From Wenzhouxiangella limi (GTDB lineage: Bacteria; Pseudomonadota; Gammaproteobacteria; Xanthomonadales; Wenzhouxiangellaceae): a stretch of 35,290 nt of DNA. The stretch covers positions 1-35,290 of the forward strand of contig NZ_JAAGSC010000036.1 of NCBI RefSeq assembly GCF_010499265.1, written 5' to 3'. Below, piece after piece: positions 33,253 to 35,290 of the stretch (position 1 is the stretch's first letter; every line of letters begins with the position of its first letter). The translations under genes and the position numbers were made by a program. The notes beneath the pieces were generated by a model, which saw only the letters and a program-made list of their open reading frames with translations, was not told where the DNA came from and did no database searches.

Positions 33253-34199
33253 TCGCGGCTGGCGCCGTCGGGCGCGCGGTAGAGGACTATCTGTCTGAGC
33301 GGCAACGCCTCGGCTATCGGATGCACGACAGCGAGTTGCGCCGCTTCGCACGCTACGCAGACCAGCGCAACCACGCGGGGCCTCTCGACGCTGAGCTCCA
33401 GATCACTTGGGCGCGGCTGCATGTTCTGCGGACGACCGCCGGCACGGGAACACGACGTCTCGAGACATTGCGCCCGTTTGTGCGCTATTACCGGCAGTTC
33501 GAACCCGATTCTGTTGAAGTCGATCCGTGCCTCCTCGGACCGAAGCGCGGGCGGCTGACACCGCACATCTACACAACCGATGAGATCGACGCGCTGGTAC
33601 GTGCCGCTGCCCGATTGAAGCCGTCGGACGCGCTGCGCCCGGCGACCTACGCAACGCTGCTCGGCCTTCTCGCGGCCACTGGCATGCGACGCTCAGAGGC
33701 GCTGAACTTACGCGACACAGACATCGATCCCGATGGCAGACGGCTAACAATCCGACTGACGAAGTTCCGCAAACATCGTCAGATACCACTTCATCCGAGC
33801 ACGGCCGCGGCGCTGTTAGCTTATCGGCGAGAACGTGATCAGCAGTGGCCCCTTGCGCCGGAACGGTCGTTCTTCGTCGGCCGTGACGGCATGGCGGTGA
33901 ACGCCAGCACACTCGCCGCTGTCTTCGTCAACCTTCGGCGCTCTCTCGGTTGGCGCGCACGAGGAGACTATGCCCAGCCCCGCCTCCACGATCTACGCCA
34001 TACGTTTGCCGTGCACCGGCTATTGCGTTGGCATGAGGAAAATTTGCCGGTCGACCAGGGCATGTTGTGGCTGTGCACCTACCTCGGCCACGCGAAGATC
34101 AGCGACACATACTGGTACCTGACCGGCGTACCGGAACTCATGGCGACCGCAGGGCGCGCGTTCGAGGCGTTCACCCGTGATGCGGAGCAGCGCTCATGA
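33249..34199 (+). CDS. RIT tyrosine recombinase, second of three
   Basis: 316 residues from GTG 33249. The core-binding domain (VEDYLSERQRLGYRMHDSEL) is followed by the catalytic domain: R147 (ATGMRRSEALNL), the box H247-x-x-R250 (HDLRHTFAVH), H281 (YLGHAKIS) and nucleophile Y290 (DTYWY). The set is complete. The 4-bp overlaps at both ends couple it to its neighbours. Confidence 0.93.
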   Translation: MIAAGAVGRAVEDYLSERQRLGYRMHDSELRRFARYADQRNHAGPLDAELQITWARLHVLRTTAGTGTRRLETLRPFVRYYRQFEPDSVEVDPCLLGPKRGRLTPHIYTTDEIDALVRAAARLKPSDALRPATYATLLGLLAATGMRRSEALNLRDTDIDPDGRRLTIRLTKFRKHRQIPLHPSTAAALLAYRRERDQQWPLAPERSFFVGRDGMAVNASTLAAVFVNLRRSLGWRARGDYAQPRLHDLRHTFAVHRLLRWHEENLPVDQGMLWLCTYLGHAKISDTYWYLTGVPELMATAGRAFEAFTRDAEQRS

Positions 34200-35206
34200 G
34201 CACTGTCATTCCCCCCGGCCCCACGTTCCAGGCGCTAGTACAGACGTTCTTCACCAGCTACCTCATCGACCAGCGCGCAGTCAGCCCGCGCACCGTTACG
34301 ACGTACCGCGACGCGTTCACCTTGCTGCTGGAGCATGCCGAGCGCACGCTCGGCAAGGCACCAGCCTCACTCGCGCTCGCCGATATTGATGAGACTTTGA
34401 TCTTGAGCTTTCTGGACGATTTGGAGACGCGCCGCGGCAACGCGGTGCGCACGAGAAACGCTCGGCTTGCCGCGATCCGCTCGTTTCTGCAGTTCGCTAC
34501 ACATCGCGATGTGGCAAACCTGGCGACGATGACAGCGGCACTGTCGGTCCCAATGAAGCGCTTCGAGCGCCCGATCGTCGGCTTCCTCTCCCGCGAACAG
34601 ATGTTCGCCGTGCTGGATCTGCCCGGTAAGGACTGGCTCGCGACGCGGGACCGTCTGCTGTTGCATCTGTTGTACAACTCCGGCGCGCGAGTCTCCGAAC
34701 TGGTCTCGATACGCGTCGACGACATTGTCACTGATGACGGGGCGTGCGTACGCTTACTCGGTAAGGGACGCAAACGGCGTACAGTGCCATTGTGGAAGAA
34801 TACCGCGAAGCGCGTACGTGCCTGGCTAGCGCTCGAGGGCGCGCCAACCGGCGAAGGGCCGCTACTGCCGACCCGTCAGGGCGCCTTTATGACGCGAGCG
34901 AACGCCGCGCAGCGACTCGCCATCGCGGTGAAGCACGCAACTGAGCGCCGCCCGGAACTTGCGATGCTCACTATTTCTCCGCACACGATCCGGCACACGA
35001 CAGCGATGCACTTGCTGCAGTCCGGCGTGGACATCAGTGTTATCGCGCTCTGGCTCGGCCACGAGAGCCCTGCGACAACCCACCACTACGTCGAGGCCGA
35101 TCTCGCCATGAAGGAGAGGGCGCTCGCGCGGCTTGAGGCACCGGAACACCCATCGTATCGGTACCGGCCGCCAGACAGCCTTATTGGCTTCCTTCGGGCG
35201 CTGTGA
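34196..35206 (+). CDS. RIT tyrosine recombinase, third of three
   Basis: 336 residues, XerC/D-like. The N-terminal domain includes FFTSYLIDQRAVSPRTVTTY. The catalytic residues are R165 (NSGARVSELVS), H263-x-x-R266 (HTIRHTT), H289 (LGHES) and Y298 (THHYVEAD), with K in the beta-hairpin LLGKGRKRRTVPL. All are intact. The stop is 54 bp from the right inverted repeat; the short gap contains no other feature. Confidence 0.93.
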   Translation: MSTVIPPGPTFQALVQTFFTSYLIDQRAVSPRTVTTYRDAFTLLLEHAERTLGKAPASLALADIDETLILSFLDDLETRRGNAVRTRNARLAAIRSFLQFATHRDVANLATMTAALSVPMKRFERPIVGFLSREQMFAVLDLPGKDWLATRDRLLLHLLYNSGARVSELVSIRVDDIVTDDGACVRLLGKGRKRRTVPLWKNTAKRVRAWLALEGAPTGEGPLLPTRQGAFMTRANAAQRLAIAVKHATERRPELAMLTISPHTIRHTTAMHLLQSGVDISVIALWLGHESPATTHHYVEADLAMKERALARLEAPEHPSYRYRPPDSLIGFLRAL

Positions 35207-35260
35207 TTATGTCAAGTGGAATCGCCTGTTCATCGAGCTATGAGGTAGTCGGGATCCGGT

Positions 35261-35290
35261 ACTTCGCATAACCGGGCACTGCGCATAATT
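35261..35290 (-). repeat. RIT right inverted repeat (cut by the window edge)
   Basis: Perfect reverse complement of 31855-31884. Complementarity runs to the final base, so the terminal repeat very likely continues outside the window. Confidence 0.93.

Larger units (their letters stand above)
31830..35290 (+). mobile_element. RIT element (recombinase in trio) inserted in IS66
   Basis: Three consecutive tyrosine recombinases, each overlapping the next by 4 bp, lie between long inverted repeats: the known architecture of RIT elements. The inner 30 bp at 31855-31884 are perfectly complementary to 35261-35290, the last bases of the window. The left boundary inferred from the IS66 break (about 31830) lies 25 bp further out, so the right end probably extends about 25 bp past the window. 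The ends carry repeated TTATGC motifs (31831, 31857, 31874, and inverted at 31845). Confidence 0.88.

Noticed and set aside
25005-35290. Second copy of the tRNA-Thr 3' end as a right attachment site
   Set aside because: No matching sequence was seen within the window; if it exists it lies outside.

Overview
The window looks like a chromosomal segment of a high-GC gammaproteobacterium. The gene order lptD-surA-pdxA-rsmA, the DUF2782-polA neighbourhood and a C-rich three-hairpin sRNA behind polA (resembling the sX13 family of Xanthomonadales) suggest a member of the Xanthomonadales or a related lineage such as Wenzhouxiangellaceae. That placement is inference from gene content and synteny, not from a search.

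Bases 1-24.9 kb are ordinary core genome. In order: the 3' end of a repetitive surface protein with DUF11/DUF7507-like modules and an IPTL-CTERM-like tail; a CsgG-like secreted protein; a two-gene RND efflux operon with no outer-membrane partner; a NupC-type nucleoside transporter; msrB; a three-gene ECF sigma / lipoprotein / membrane-protein set; a methyltransferase with 5'-overlapping divergent aminopeptidase; the outer-membrane-assembly operon lptD-surA-pdxA-rsmA; DUF2782; polA; the sRNA; glmU; a DUF4870 protein with a fatty-acid desaturase; and tatD.

A tRNA-Thr(UGU) at 24929-25004 is followed by accessory DNA. Reading right to left, the minus strand carries parA, a ribbon-helix-helix-like partner, an unknown protein, an AlpA-type regulator and a Toprim-AAA primase/helicase: a plasmid-like replication and partition module. 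Divergent from parA are two overlapping plus-strand genes resembling the uncharacterised sce7726 and sce7725 families. The first has a complete-looking PD-(D/E)XK nuclease signature. The second is cut off by an IS66-type end whose first bases supply its stop codon.

That IS66 transposase is itself interrupted by a recombinase-in-trio (RIT) element: three translationally coupled tyrosine recombinases with complete catalytic residues, bounded by a perfect 30-bp inverted repeat reaching the last base of the window. The right side is therefore a nested structure: tRNA-associated element, IS66 inside it, RIT inside IS66.

The strongest points for follow-up are the sRNA behind polA, which has an RpoE/AlgU-like promoter and CUCCC-type loops; the sce7726/sce7725 pair facing a ParA module; the RIT element; and shared 15-bp sequence motifs at both sides of the replication module.
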